Shown here in pieces: positions 1-11,229 of a stretch of DNA of 64,000 bases (position 1 is its first letter; every line of letters begins with the position of its first letter). This stretch comes from Hymenopus coronatus (taxonomy: Eukaryota; Arthropoda; Insecta; Mantodea; Hymenopodidae). Location of the stretch: assembly GCA_030762935.1 (NCBI GenBank), contig CM060900.1, forward strand, positions 387,833,132 through 387,897,131. The letters are read 5' to 3'. Below the pieces are notes generated by a model. The model was not told the DNA's origin. It searched no databases and saw only the letters and a program-made list of their open reading frames with translations. The position numbers and the translations under genes were made by a program.

Positions 1-99
1 AGCTTGAACTAATTCATTTAAGTAGGTATTAAGCTCCCAATATGTACCTACTATTTAGGTCATGAAAACGTAAATGATAGTTAAAAGAATTTTAAGCAT
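1..99. other. AT-rich sequence, nothing recognised
   Basis: No open frame or repeat structure is visible in this short left edge. Confidence 0.5.
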
Positions 100-161
100 T
101 GGTTAAATGGAAAATTACAGCTCAAAACAATGTTTACTGTAAATCACATTACACTAAGTGG

Positions 162-200
<39 letters not shown>

Positions 201-300
201 GTAGACTTGGGGATTTGAACCTGATATTTTAATACACATGCACTTTTGCGTTCTCACAACACAGCCATTATGCTAAACACACAGACTCCAAATTCTTATA
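100..300 (-). repeat. tRNA-headed SINE-like repeat next to an A36 tract
   Basis: On the minus strand, about 225-290 reads like a tRNA-derived pol III promoter: an A-box-like TTAGCATAATGG and, about 45 bases on, a B-box-like GGTTCAAATCC. It is followed by a 36-base homopolymer (A on the plus strand, 162-197), so the minus-strand transcript would run into a long T tract, which is a pol III terminator signal. No cloverleaf closes well, so this is a tRNA-derived repeat and not a tRNA gene. Element ends and target duplication were not resolved. Confidence 0.5.
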
Positions 301-1690
301 CTTATTTTGTAAACATGCCTTACAGTTTAGGTGCTCATGATCAGCAGTGTGCATAAGATCTAGCAATTTTAAGGCAAACATCTGTAATTTATATTAAGAG
401 ACAATGTGTTTCCTATCTCAAATTATTTGTCTATAAACCATCTATTAACAGTAAAATTCATGCAGTGTTATTCATTTATACCCTGTATGTTGATCCATGT
501 GTTGTTTCATCATTAGAAAGTGATATCACATAGGCAAGATTTTGTGTTGACAATTATTTTCAAAATCCACATTAACAATTTTGTATTTTATGTTGAATAT
601 TTTACCATAAATTTGCATTAACTTAATGCTAATTTTTGGACAGAACTAACAAGCAATGACAGGACTGAAATTAAAATTAACAGGTTATTAGATTAGCATT
701 AATGTTAAAAACCTGTAATTTCCAAATAAAAACATTTTATTTCAAATTACTATCATGAATATGTAGGGGAAAATCTCTAGCTATCAGCATTTGATATCAG
801 TAGCCAAAGACAATGAAAGGACTTATCACAGAAAATGTGGCAAGACTGACCTTAAGCTTTCAATGCCAAGAGTGCTTTACTACATCTAATTTGTTACCGT
901 AACCACCATGGCTTACTGTTTATCAATGGCATGAAGTTAGTTGTTACAAAGAGCAAACCAGAATTAGTACAACTATAGTCATGGAGTTAAGTGGGACATT
1001 TCTGTCTAATGCATACATGTTGTCATTAGCTTCATCCTTTTCTAGTGTTGTGCTGTCACCATGTTGCTAATAATATAGGGTAAATATTCAGTTATAATTT
1101 TGAGCTCTGTACACATCCTATGCAGAAGTTTTTTCTCTGTCATATTATACCTTTTTAGAGCCTTTAGATTTCTGTGCGTATAAAGCTCTAAAGAAAAATA
1201 TGTTTTGCAGAAAAAGTACAATATTTTCTGCTTCTATACTTATCAAGCAGTAACAAATGAATTAAAGTTCAAATGCAACAATATTTTTTTTCTTAGCTAA
1301 AATACTGATATATGTGTAGTTTGAATTCTCTATCTTTAATAAGATGACCGTTATGATTTTTTAAACAAAATATTTATGGAAAATTCTATACCTAAGCAGT
1401 ATAAAAGTCAGGCAATGAGAAAATTATTTGTTAATGCATTTATAACAAGAACCAAGTGAGAAAATGTTGACAAAGTTTGGAGAAAGTTTCTAAAAGAAGT
1501 AGGGATCCTGTAACCTATAGCAATCATTGTCTATGATAATAAAGTCTATCCATTTAGCCCACAGTTGTCAGGCAGCAAGCAGAGTGTGTGCTAAGGTAAA
1601 AGTTAACATAAGTTTGTCAGGAATTGTTTATAGCATGTGGAACACTGCAAAGTATAAATGTGGGTTATGGTTTCTTTTTTATTTCACCTA
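301..1690. other. AT-rich non-coding stretch, nothing recognised
   Basis: About 1.4 kb with short, stop-rich frames on both strands. I see no domain motif, tRNA-like box or tandem repeat here. Confidence 0.5.
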
Positions 1691-3100
1691 ATTATTTATA
1701 GTTACAGAAGGAGAAGCTTAGAAGAGACAAAAAAATAGTATGCAGCGAAAGAAAAGTAACTGAAATTACAAACACACTCTGAAAATCAGCAACAATTAAC
1801 GATGGCACACATCTAAATGCTTTGGTACAGCATGTGTTCGAAATGTACACCCTCACACATGGTTCATAATGGTCCTTCAGATTATTGAACATGTTGAACA
1901 CAGGTTGCTGCAAGGACACAAAAAATCTTCTCCTGTAATTTGGGAACATTTCTAGGTGGGTCATCTGATTGCAAAATATATTCTTTCAGCAGTCCCATAA
2001 GTTATGGACAACACTCAGCAGCAATACTGTAACCAGGTTTGCTATTCAATTTGAGTTAGATACTGATATGTCCCATAAGTTATGGACAACACTCAGCAGC
2101 AATACTGTAACCAGGCTTGCTATTCCATTTGAGTTAGATGCTGGTATGTCCCTTAAGTTAGGGACAACACTCAGCAGCAATACTGTAACCAGGCTTGCTA
2201 TATCATTTGAGTTAGATACTGATATGTCCCATAAGTTAGGGACAACACTCAGCAGCAATACTGTAACCGGGCTTTCCATTTGAGTTAGATACTGATATGT
2301 CCCATAAGTTATGGACAACACTCGGCAGCAATACTGTAACCGGGCCTGCTATTCCATTTGAGTTAGATACTGATATGTCCCTTAAGTTAGGGACAACACT
2401 CAGCAGCAATACTGTAACCGGGCCTGCTATTCCATTTGAGTTAGATGCTGGTATGTACCATAAGTTAGGGACAACACTCAGCAGCAATACTGTAACTGGG
2501 CTTGCTATTCCATTTGAGTTAGATACTGATATGTCCCATAAGTTAGGGACAACACTCAGCAGCAATACTGTAACCGGGCTTGCTATTCCATTTGAGTTTG
2601 ATGCTGGTATGTACCATAAGTTATGGACAACACTTGGCAGCAATACTGTAACCGGGCCTGCTATTCCATTTGAGCAACATGAATATGTTATGTGAATTTG
2701 CCTAGATTGAATAATAGTTAATGTTAAAATTAATATTCCTGTAAGTATAAGTTTTTCATTAAATTCCTCTTTAAACATCCACCAAACTGACCTGTTGCTC
2801 ACACCAAGTTTCAGCGATGTTTGTCGTAGACTACACTTTAGAGACTGTAACATTTTTTGAGGTCATTCATGTTTCTTGTTTGTGGTGGCGGTCCTCAGGC
2901 ACCCGGTTATTCCCTTCCATTGGGACAACATTGACCCTATATGGAGGAACTTCTCAACAAAAGATAGGATTGTTTTGTTACTTGTGCTGTCTTGTTAAAT
3001 CACCCCTTGTAATGTTCTCTAATATGATGTGGGCCTGGTCTGCTCTGGCACACAATTCCTAATGAGCAGAAAGAATGCTTGATGATAAAAACCTTCTTCC
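1690..3100 (-). mobile_element. Decayed Tc1/IS630-like transposase relic carrying a minisatellite
   Basis: The minus strand holds the two ends of one transposase. At about 2730-2950 are helix-turn-helix pieces (a GCLRTATTNK-like hinge, then SLRQTSLKLGVSNRSV), as in the N-terminus of Tc1/IS630-type transposases. At about 1810-1995 is the typical C-terminus: an LKEYILQSDDPPRNVPKLQEKI-like stretch leading to a HFEHML-like terminus, with frameshifts and a stop. The catalytic DDE core that should lie between them is missing, and its place is taken by the 78-bp tandem array at 1992-2690. TIRs were not identified. The element is dead. The exact clade within the superfamily is uncertain, but the N- and C-terminal motifs in the correct order support the superfamily call. 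Confidence 0.55.
1992..2690. repeat. Minisatellite, nine copies of a 78-bp unit
   Basis: Units start at 1992, 2070, 2148, 2226, 2299, 2377, 2455, 2533 and 2611, each opening with GTCCCWTAAGTTAKGGACAA or a close variant. Spacing is exactly 78 bp, except the fourth unit, which lost 5 bp (73 bp). Since 78 is 26 codons, every frame without a stop stays open: plus-strand frames read a 26-residue repeat containing KLWTTLSSNTVT, and the minus strand is also open. Two sub-variants (GATACTGATATG and GATGCTGGTATG) recur along the array, which suggests duplication of more than one unit at a time. I think the open frames are a by-product of the period and not a gene. Confidence 0.9.
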
Positions 3101-3239
3101 CTGATTTGAGAACCATAATTGCAACACAAACCCTAACATTGAATAGGCAATATGTCAAACTATTATACAGAATAAACAAACACTTGGTGGTTATTGAAAT
3201 CCAGACAGCAAACAAGCGACAGTTTTAGTTACCTTTATT

Positions 3240-6200
3240 TTCCTGCATACTGTATTTGTAAACTAAGAAGAAATGCAAAATAATAATGTATGTGTTTGAC
3301 TATTTAAGTAAAATGAGTGTTAATAAGGGATTAAGTGAAGCAGTTAAAGCTATCAGATTGTTAGAAACAATAGTGTATAGGATAAAAAGGAAACAAATGA
3401 AAGGGCCTGTAAAGACATCATTAAATAGAAAGCAAAAAGGGTGAGGGAAACAAAACATGCTAGATTAAAGCAAATACCTTATTGCAACTGAATAGGACAA
3501 AACAGTGCAGTGTATCGTTCATTCCTGGCTGTTTTAAAACATTCTACCCATGTGAATGTAATTTTGTCAAGCTTAAACAAGTGATGTCCTAAAAAAATAA
3601 AAATCTTTATCATTTTATATCTCCATATTTGGCATTTTTATGCCCATAAAATGTATTTCAGAGTATTACAGCTATAAAGAGAAGAGATAAAATGCAGGTG
3701 AAAAACAAATCTAACAATAGCCCAAAAGAGTACTGCAGATATTTCACTATTTGGCGAGTTATAATTCAGAAGATGACATTCAATTGGTGGTTCTAGTGCA
3801 ACTGAGCACCAAACTTCTTACATACATATAGTGGTTGTGGCAATAAAGTGCTCCATTTAATGCCTTTCTAAGGTTGAGACATGCATTTAGTTGGTTAAAT
3901 GCTGCCATTGCATTATTTTACTCGCCGATACTTGATTTAGTAACCAACCTTGAAGGGTAAACAAATGATCTAAAGCTTTTGCTGTTGTTGTATCCTCAGT
4001 TTCTTTTGCCATAATGGAAGTCCAGTTTAGACCAAGTCATACTTGGCAAAATTTTAAATTGTTTTCTACTGTATCTCTAACATTAGGATCCATGCTTCTC
4101 CATGTGCACTTACTGTGCTTCCAAAATGGCCAATATCCAATATTTCACATTTGGCTCTCAGCCAGTTAAATTGGGATAAAATAAGGTGAGCTACGTTTTT
4201 CTTTAGATTGAAATTCTAATGTTGGATCTGATACCAATGTGCAATTTTTAGAAATAAATATTACCTGTATCTTTTCAATTTTGCAGCACTTGACATTGTT
4301 AAAATGATCATTTAACAGATTTTATGCAGGAACTTAAAGCATTTCTTTTTTAGAAAATCAACAATTGCTTCAAAATAGTTAACAAGGTAAACTGCTGAAT
4401 TAAACCAGTTAGATTATCTTGTGTGTACAGGCAATGACAACAGCTAAGTTTCTAAATTTGGGTGGTTTTCAATTAGGTATTATTTGTATTCATTTATTTA
4501 ACTTTTGGAATACATTTTTAAGCCCTTAGACAACACTGTTTAATGCTTCAAATTGTTCTGCTATAATTCATCTAATAAATTGAATTTATGGCATATGAAA
4601 CCAAATAAAAGAATATAGACATTTCTTATTTATCACTAAAGTTCATATTCTGAAAAATATTAAGCATTTCTAAAAGTTCATGAAAAAAATGAGCCTACAC
4701 ATCATTTTAAAATTATGTAAAATGCACACAGAGCATTTGATTTTTGAATTCAACAACTTTCTCAATTATTAAAAACAAATTCTTTTCCTCTGGATATCAC
4801 TTTTGCAGTCTCTAGGGCAGAGGTAGCAGAAACTCTAGTAATGGGACCTATATAACTGAGTAATTAAACAGAGTTTGTGCAACTTGAGAATAATTTATAA
4901 ATCTTTCCACTGAATATTCAAAAGCAGTATTCTAGTTAATAGTAGAAGATTTTAATGCCTTTCAGCTCTTCTTTAATTCACTTATAAAAATCCTAAGCCT
5001 TAAGTGATTTTACATTTTCACATTGAGTTCTTCTCAGAGTTTCACCAACATTATCAATTACGCCTTAACCATGAGAATGTCCCCTCCCTAAAAAAATTCC
5101 ATTAATCAGTAACAGCCAGTAGTGTAAAGTGATTTTTTAATTGTGCTGCACAACCATTGGACAAAGTCTTGGCACTTTAGAGATAAGAAAATTCCCTTTT
5201 TAATTCCTGAAAAGTGGCTTCAAAAACTTAATATTTATTATGAGGCAACTTATCACTAACATTGATACAGCTGCTTGGCATGCAGTTGCAGGAAATTGTG
5301 GTATACAGGTAACCTCCATTCATATAATTATCTGTTGATGCCAATGAGTGCTCTGAATCTTTTCCTGACATATAAAACTATGATTTTCAGCATAGTCAAC
5401 CTGCAAAACCAAATCGAGTACTGAAATTTACTTTTGCATCCTCAAAAGTATTTTGACTGCTTCATCTTCACATAGTAATTGAGCTTGAATATGGGAAGTT
5501 GTTTTTCTATTTCTTTAATGGAATCAGAAACTGTGTTAACTGTCTCTATAGCCTGATAACAAACATTAGCATCTTTATATTATGTCTGTATACGTTTACT
5601 TCACAGTACTTAATCAACAAAATATTTGAATTTGTTACACTTTTCATTGGCACTGGACATACACTCATAATTTTCTGATTCATAAACGAGAACACTAATT
5701 AAATCTTGTGCACTACTTAGAACTCTACCAGTTTCTCTTGCAACATTTTCAACAAGATACTGCATCATAACATACATGTGCCGACATTCTCTCAGCTTAA
5801 ATGACACAATAAAATGGTGGTTGATGAGAGGAAGTTTTATTTTTTTATCTAGGCACTCTGGAAAACTCTCATGAGTATGCTTCAAATACTACCATCATGA
5901 AATATTGTGATATAACTGCAGTTAAAGTGACATAAATAAACTTTTTTTGTTGTTCTGTTTTACCAATTTCATGGTCATTCACATTAACCATATCTTTTCT
6001 CTCTTGTTCTTTATGACTTATGTTGTCATGAAGTTCTTAATTTTTATGTTCTGTTTCTTACCGAGACATTTACCCTCTGAACTAGAACAGAGCTTTTTTG
6101 TTTCTTTCCAACTCATCAACAAATAACTTTGCTACTACTACCTTCTATTTCCTTGGGCTACTGAGTACAGCTTTTCCAAATGACCTGTTTGTGTTAAATG

Positions 6201-6440
6201 TTGCTTTGGATAGAGACAAAACAGTATATGAAGCAGCAGTTGGAGAAGAAATTTGAATCCTTCTTTGTATCACCTTTGTCTAGCTGCGGCTTGCATACAT
6301 TTAAATTTTTGTTTATCATCCTTCTGGGCAACTTTAACTTTCGCTCTCTTTGGAGTTCCTTTTTCAGTAGTGCTTCTTGATATCTGACTGGAGACTGCTT
6401 TAGTTTCCCCCTAAACTTATGGGATCTTTTAGTGGATGAC
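3240..6440. other. AT-rich 3.2-kb stretch, no gene recognised
   Basis: Frames are short and broken. The longest (minus 5610-5885, 91 residues; minus 6194-6496, 100 residues) show no motif I recognise. An old transposon on the minus strand at 4-6 kb is possible but could not be supported. Confidence 0.45.
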
Positions 6441-6463
6441 CTTATTATCCCTTCAAATATGAT

Positions 6464-6830
6464 GATGGCTGAGTGGTTGGAATGCTTGCATTTCACCTAG
6501 GAGGGCCAGGTTCAAAATCAGGAACCTGCATGTGGGATTTGTGGTGGATGAAGTGGCAACTAAGGGGTTTTTCTCCAGGTCCTCCAGTTTCCCCTGCCAT
6601 TCATTCCACACATTTCTGCATAGTCATCTTTTCTGTTATCCATTTCATATTCCATATCTCTTGTTTCTCACTTTCATACCAGACATTGGGCTAATCATTC
6701 ACTCTTGCCTTCCCTCTGATCCACAGCCTTACTCCTCAACAAGTATCTGACCTCAGGCACTTGGTTGAGAGTCCTGGGCAGTGTAATTCCTACTTACAAG
6801 GAGGGTAAAAGAGAGAAAGAACGTAAGAAA
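6464..6830 (+). repeat. tRNA-derived SINE, family 1 copy 1
   Basis: An A-box-like TGGCTGAGTGGTTGG lies at 6466-6480 and a B-box-like GGTTCAAAATC at 6509-6519, the normal pol III spacing. The body that follows shares an extended, diverged sequence with 50805-51140, including the near-identical block CATGTGGGATTTGTGGTGGA and C/T-rich TCATTCC-type segments. The 3' end fades into an A/G-rich tail near 6810-6830. Two independent copies with the same head and body show this is a dispersed family. The head resembles a Leu/Ser-type tRNA (GGCTGAGTGG). Confidence 0.75.
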
Positions 6831-7097
6831 AATATGACATTTTTCATTTGATTATATTCAGTTTTAACATATAACACTTGCCACATTTGAAATGAATGAC
6901 TTAGCACTTCCTTTAAAGGAATTTTATAATTAAAAATTCAGTCTGTGTAACTAACATCACTTTTACAAAATTTTAAGTTCACATAACATTAACCTGAACT
7001 GATAAATTAATATATCTCTGTTTTTGTATTGAGAGTGTGACAAAATCCTTAAGTTTTTGTTTTTGCCAGAATAGATAGAACTCATTTACCTGTATTA
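6831..7097. other. AT-rich spacer, nothing recognised
   Basis: Sits between the SINE and the mariner-like element; no features seen. Confidence 0.5.
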
Positions 7098-7099
7098 TA

Positions 7100-7995
7100 C
7101 GAGGGCTGTAAAGAAAGTAGTAGCAACATGGTCCCCACATTCACAGGAGAGCGGGTATGAGCCAATAGGATATGGGAGCGATCAGGTGACCAGTGTCGAT
7201 GTGTGGTGTGCTTTGTTCGGGCTGCCAGTTGAGAGTGTGTTGTTGCTGTGTAGCGTTGAAGTGAACAGTGTCAAGTGCACCACTCTAAAGCATGTTTACC
7301 AAAGGCGATCAGCTTTCGTGGATTAAAATCGAGGTTGCCCATGGAAAAAATGCATCAGCATGTTATCGAGGATTACATGGGGCCTGTGGTGGGAATGCAT
7401 TGCCGTACAGGACGGTTGCACGATGAGTCAAGGTGTTTCGTGCAGGTCGGACTGAGACTGCGGATTTGCACCGCACAGGTCGGTCGTCCATTCCACTAGA
7501 TCAGATTGACATCGTGAGTGGTCTCATTGCCATGGACCATCGATGAACTGTTGGGGAGCTATCCATACGATGGGGCTATTCTTAGGCATGCTGTGCCTGA
7601 GGGACAAACCGTCAACAGCGACATAACAACGCATGTTGTTATGTTGCAAACAATGTCCAGCTCTTATTGCAACGGTGGCATTGGGAGGTTTTGGAACATC
7701 CTCCGTACTCACCAGACGTGAGTCCTTATGACTTCGACCTGTTTCCGAAGTTGAAGGAACCCCTCCGAGGCCGCCGATTTCCTGACGTGTATCTGCAGTC
7801 CGCGCAGTAGGGCGCTTCTTCGCAGTCATCAACAGAGATCGCCTTGCCAACGGTCCCCAACGGCTGCCCTACATTTGGCAAAAGGTCAGGGACTTTGCGG
7901 GTGACTACAATGAAGGAATGTAATGCAATTGTACTTGTGAGTTCAATAAATATTGTGTTTTATCAATGTTGCCACTACTTTATTTATAGCCCTCA
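7100..7995 (+). mobile_element. Internally deleted mariner-like element with TIRs
   Basis: The left end CGAGGGCTGTAAAGAAAGTA and the right end (complement TGAGGGCTATAAATAAAGTA) form TIRs of about 30 bp, and both ends abut TA (7098-7099 and 7996-7997), the Tc1/mariner target duplication. At 896 bp it is shorter than a usual mariner of about 1.3 kb. The translation shows the helix-turn-helix part (near 7500-7560), then at about 7610-7740 jumps to the C-terminal catalytic block, in which SPDVSPYDFDLFPKLKEP is readable in pieces in other frames, ending near 7915 with a VRDFAGDYNEGM-like terminus. The middle of the transposase, including the expected first catalytic Asp, is missing. It is therefore a non-autonomous derivative. 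The readable TIRs suggest moderate age. Confidence 0.85.
7275..7920 (+). pseudogene. Mariner-type transposase, frameshifted and internally deleted
   Basis: Coding remnants are spread over three frames. The N-terminal part contains a basic KSRLPMEKMHQHV-like region and the second helix-turn-helix. The C-terminal part has the SPYDFDLFPKLK signature that follows the second catalytic Asp region in mariner transposases. The middle is deleted and several frameshifts are needed to connect the pieces, so no functional enzyme can be made. The gene would act in cut-and-paste transposition of its own element. Confidence 0.7.
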
Positions 7996-7999
7996 TATG

Positions 8000-9560
8000 T
8001 GTAAAAATACACCAAAAGTTTATATAAAACTTAAATCAAAATATCCGCACATATAGCCATCCAACTTTCAGGTCACCAGTCTGTAGCAGTGACAACATTT
8101 GAAATTAAATTTTAACTTTTTCTTTCCTTTTACTAAGTGTGAGTTTCAAACTCTTGTGAGCTTTCAGACCAGAATAAAATGAAAACTGGGATTGCTTTCC
8201 TGTTCCTTTGGTTTCAGAGAGATGTATTCCACTTGGTGATTATTTAAATGTAACCGTTTAGGTAGGTTCCGTTGATATAGAAAGACCCACACTTATTTAT
8301 TTTGAAAATGTGACTGATGTTTTGTCCATGATTCATTATAGACTTCTCAGAAATAGCTACCCTAATGGTGGCTTTCAACATTTCAACTAACAATTATTTC
8401 TGAACTACAATTTGTCTTTGAGTAATGGCCAAAAATTGTTGTGTGGTGGCTTATGCCAGTATCTTTTATTTTAATTTGTTGTAGATCAGCAACAGCTAAT
8501 CCAAGGGTACAAAATAAGATGAAAAGTGATAAGTGTAATATAGGAATTGAGATAAATATATGTTTAGTGAAAGTCATCCATCTTGCCTAGCTGCTTAAAT
8601 TAAATCAGCACAAATATTTTGCACTTAATTGAACACAACTATGTATGCTATTTTCACATTACTTAATTACAGGCAGCTGTGTTCCATTTTCAGAATGTGT
8701 TGCACTGAAATCATACACCTAGAAATGCTCATATGTTTCCCATATATTAAGGTCATTGAGGTGATCTTGATTAATAAATTTCGAGGAACAGTAACATCAT
8801 TTTCAGAATCTGATTAATTACATGAAGTCCCTCCTAGAGGCAGCAAGATTTTCTCTTAGGTGGAGATGCTAAGTGAATTAAAGACTTTGCAGGCTGTGCT
8901 GGTGGTACTCATCATCGGTAGTGGCTACAAGGAGTTGTCAAACAAAGAAGCAGCTTACCATCCAAAATCCAACTCCAGTATAACTCTTTGTAGGGAATTT
9001 CTGCTAGAAAGCCCTTCTTTGCCTCCCAGCCAGAGCCCTTGCTTATAGGAACAATGGTTCACCCAAAACCAAGGTGCAAATGCATCATTTGAATTAAATA
9101 CTGAGTTTTGTAATGCTACATCACTTACTATATTGAAGAAATGGAAAACATGTTTCTAGAGTCTTTGCTCCAGTCTCAGTTCCTGATTGACTGCAAGAAT
9201 AATTCCTAGTGGTGGTTAGCCATGTCCTTAGTGGTGTTTGGATGAACCTCTGCTTTGGTGGGTCACCTGCCAGGATTTCAGAGTTGATAATGTGGTCCTG
9301 TTCTTACAAATGTAAATATCCTCCATAACTGTAAACTGTGTTTTCCCTGAGTTTCTTTCTTTCTTTCTTTTTTTTTTATGACTTCTGTTTATAATGTGTT
9401 GATCTCTAAAAATCCCCAGGCACTACTGGTTTTCTCCTGCTTCCAAGAAACTCTGATCGGCTCTTCTGCTCCTGTTTTTCTACTTCTAATGTTTCTTTTA
9501 GTTTCCTATGTTTAGTAATCTCAATGTTGATTTTTTCAGTCATTGCAGCTGAATTGTTAT
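8000..9560. other. No gene recognised; short CTTT/T-rich tract near 9355-9378
   Basis: Only short unsupported frames occur here (for example plus 8860-9048 and minus 8383-8577). A (TTTC)n-T tract is the only simple repeat. Confidence 0.45.
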
Positions 9561-9564
9561 ATTT

Positions 9565-9990
9565 CTGGCTTTTTCTCATATGGGATGTAATCTATAATTT
9601 ACAATTTAATATGTTTTTGATAGAACAGCTGTGTTTTGGAGCCAAAATTATATGTTGTTGGAAGATCTTCTGGAATCTGTAGAAAGCTGTTGGGTAGTAT
9701 GTGGACATCTTGAAAGTCTTGTTTTCCTTTCCATTTGGAATGAGTGTGCTGACCCCATTTACAGTCCTTGTATTTATGACTGTTTATTTTCTTATGTACT
9801 GTTGATGTTTGGAATCCATTTTCTGGAGCTATATGTAATATGTTATTTAGTTTATGGCCAAATTCTGCTTTGTTCATGGGGACATTAAAGTCTGTGTTCA
9901 AGGTTGTTGAAAGGAAAACCATCCAACATTTAGCATCCACAAGAAACACACTCATACCAGTAGTTACATAAAGCAATTATAATTCTGTTC
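9565..9990 (-). pseudogene. Penelope-like element fragment, RT-to-GIY-YIG linker
   Basis: The minus strand carries the region that links the reverse transcriptase to the GIY-YIG nuclease in PLEs. The pieces, over two frames, are a VPMNKAEFGHKLNNILHIA-like helix, a basic region, and then FQKIFQQHIILAPKHSCSIK, which closely matches the equivalent block of PLEs A, B and D here (for example FQKIFKEHNITLAP in PLE A). RT palm and nuclease domains are absent. It is a truncated, frameshifted scrap; ends are approximate. Confidence 0.6.
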
Positions 9991-10189
9991 CCCACCAGCA
10001 TATAGTGCTGTACACACAAGAGCATGCCTTTGAATGGTGCAAGTTATTGAATTTTTAAGACTAAAACCAGGGGTAGATAAAAAAATCAATCACCAGCTCA
10101 CCAGCAAGGTAAATTTGCTATTGCAACTACCATCTTAAACAGCATAGTAATTAGCTTCAGTTTTGAATAATTATTATCTCTATTACTCG

Positions 10190-11222
10190 GGGTGATCCAA
10201 AAACATCCAAACCAGCTGCGCAGTGTTTTGCCTGTCTGCGCCCTTGGCACTCGTTGCAGTCTGCTGCTATTATAGAAACCATAAAACATTTTTAAAACTA
10301 CTTTTAAAGGCTTTACTTACTAATGTTATTAAGGGAGATGCTGAAACTGGCCAATGCCATTGCCTTACGTTTTCGGCAACTCTTTAGGAAACTATCAATC
10401 ACTCGCTGTAGTTCACATTGAGAAATGATGGCAATTTCCTGCCAGATATTTTGTTTTAATTCTTCCAGGGTGTGTGGGTTTGTTTTGTACACTTTATGCT
10501 TAAAGTTACCCCAGAGATAGAAATCGTAGGAGGGTTAGGTCAGGGGACCAAAATCTCTACTAATAATTCTGTCCTGAAACAAACTTTCTATTGTTCTCAT
10601 TGAAAGTATGGCTGTATGAGCTGTTGCAGAGTTTTGTTGAAAAAAGGCAAAATCATGCCCTTTGTCTGTTAATTCTCTAAAAAAAGGAGACAAAATTGTA
10701 TTCAAATATGTATGGGCATCAACTATTGACTTGAAAGAAATTGTGTCCATAACTCTTGCTCTACTAATGGCGCACCATACATACATTTTTTTGTCATGAA
10801 GTAGTATTTCATGAAGAATATTAGGTTTCTCAGAACTCCAATAATGATTATTTTGTCTACATACATATCCATGAAGGTAGAACCAAGCCTTGCCTGTGAA
10901 AAATATTAAATGTGGGTCAATTTCACCATTGGATACACTATTGAGAGTCCACTCACAAAATGTGTTAACACATACAAATCATAAATAAATACACGCTGTG
11001 CAGTAGAAAACAAATGCTGAGCCATAATGCACTTTGTGACTAAGTACAGGACAAAATAATAAAGCACACTGGTAATAACTCAACCACACAATGAACCTCA
11101 ATATTGCACTTTTAGAGTGGAGAAAAACAATTTAGCACTTTGACCTTGTGTACAGCAGCTGTGTGTTATGATATTTCCATGTGCTCAGCGATTCAGATGT
11201 ATTTGAGTCACTTGATACGTTG
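10190..11222 (-). mobile_element. Tc1-like element, copy 1
   Basis: The sequence is clearly homologous over its length to 14103-14517 plus 17960-18927 (copy 2), for example CATTTTTAAAACTACTTTTA is shared. The ends are diverged long inverted repeats: AAAAACATCCAAACCAGCTG at the left against the complement of the right end CAAATACATCTGAATCGCTG. The minus strand encodes the C-terminal half of a DDE transposase. The element is roughly 1.03 kb, and the N-terminal half is lost or unrecognisable. Exact ends and TA duplications could not be fixed. Confidence 0.7.
10340..10786 (-). pseudogene. Tc1-like transposase C-terminal half
   Basis: The open part (10535-10786, 83 residues) contains VWCAIS, then FFRELTD and FFQQNSATAHTA, the motif around the second catalytic Asp. 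Here that Asp reads as Asn (QQNSATAHT where the family has QQDSATAHT). After a break the frame continues at about 10350-10530 with a LWG.F block and KVYKTNPHTLEELKQNI, typical of the C-terminus of this insect Tc1-like family. The catalytic substitution plus the truncation make it inactive. Confidence 0.7.
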
Positions 11223-11229
11223 GCATCGA

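Noticed and set aside
1969..2853. Open frames of 91-205 residues on both strands over the 78-bp array
   Set aside because: The period is a multiple of three, so stop-free frames repeat automatically; no start, splice or domain evidence.
3500..6100. Possible minus-strand host or hAT-like gene
   Set aside because: Isolated suggestive residues only; no ordered set of motifs in any frame.
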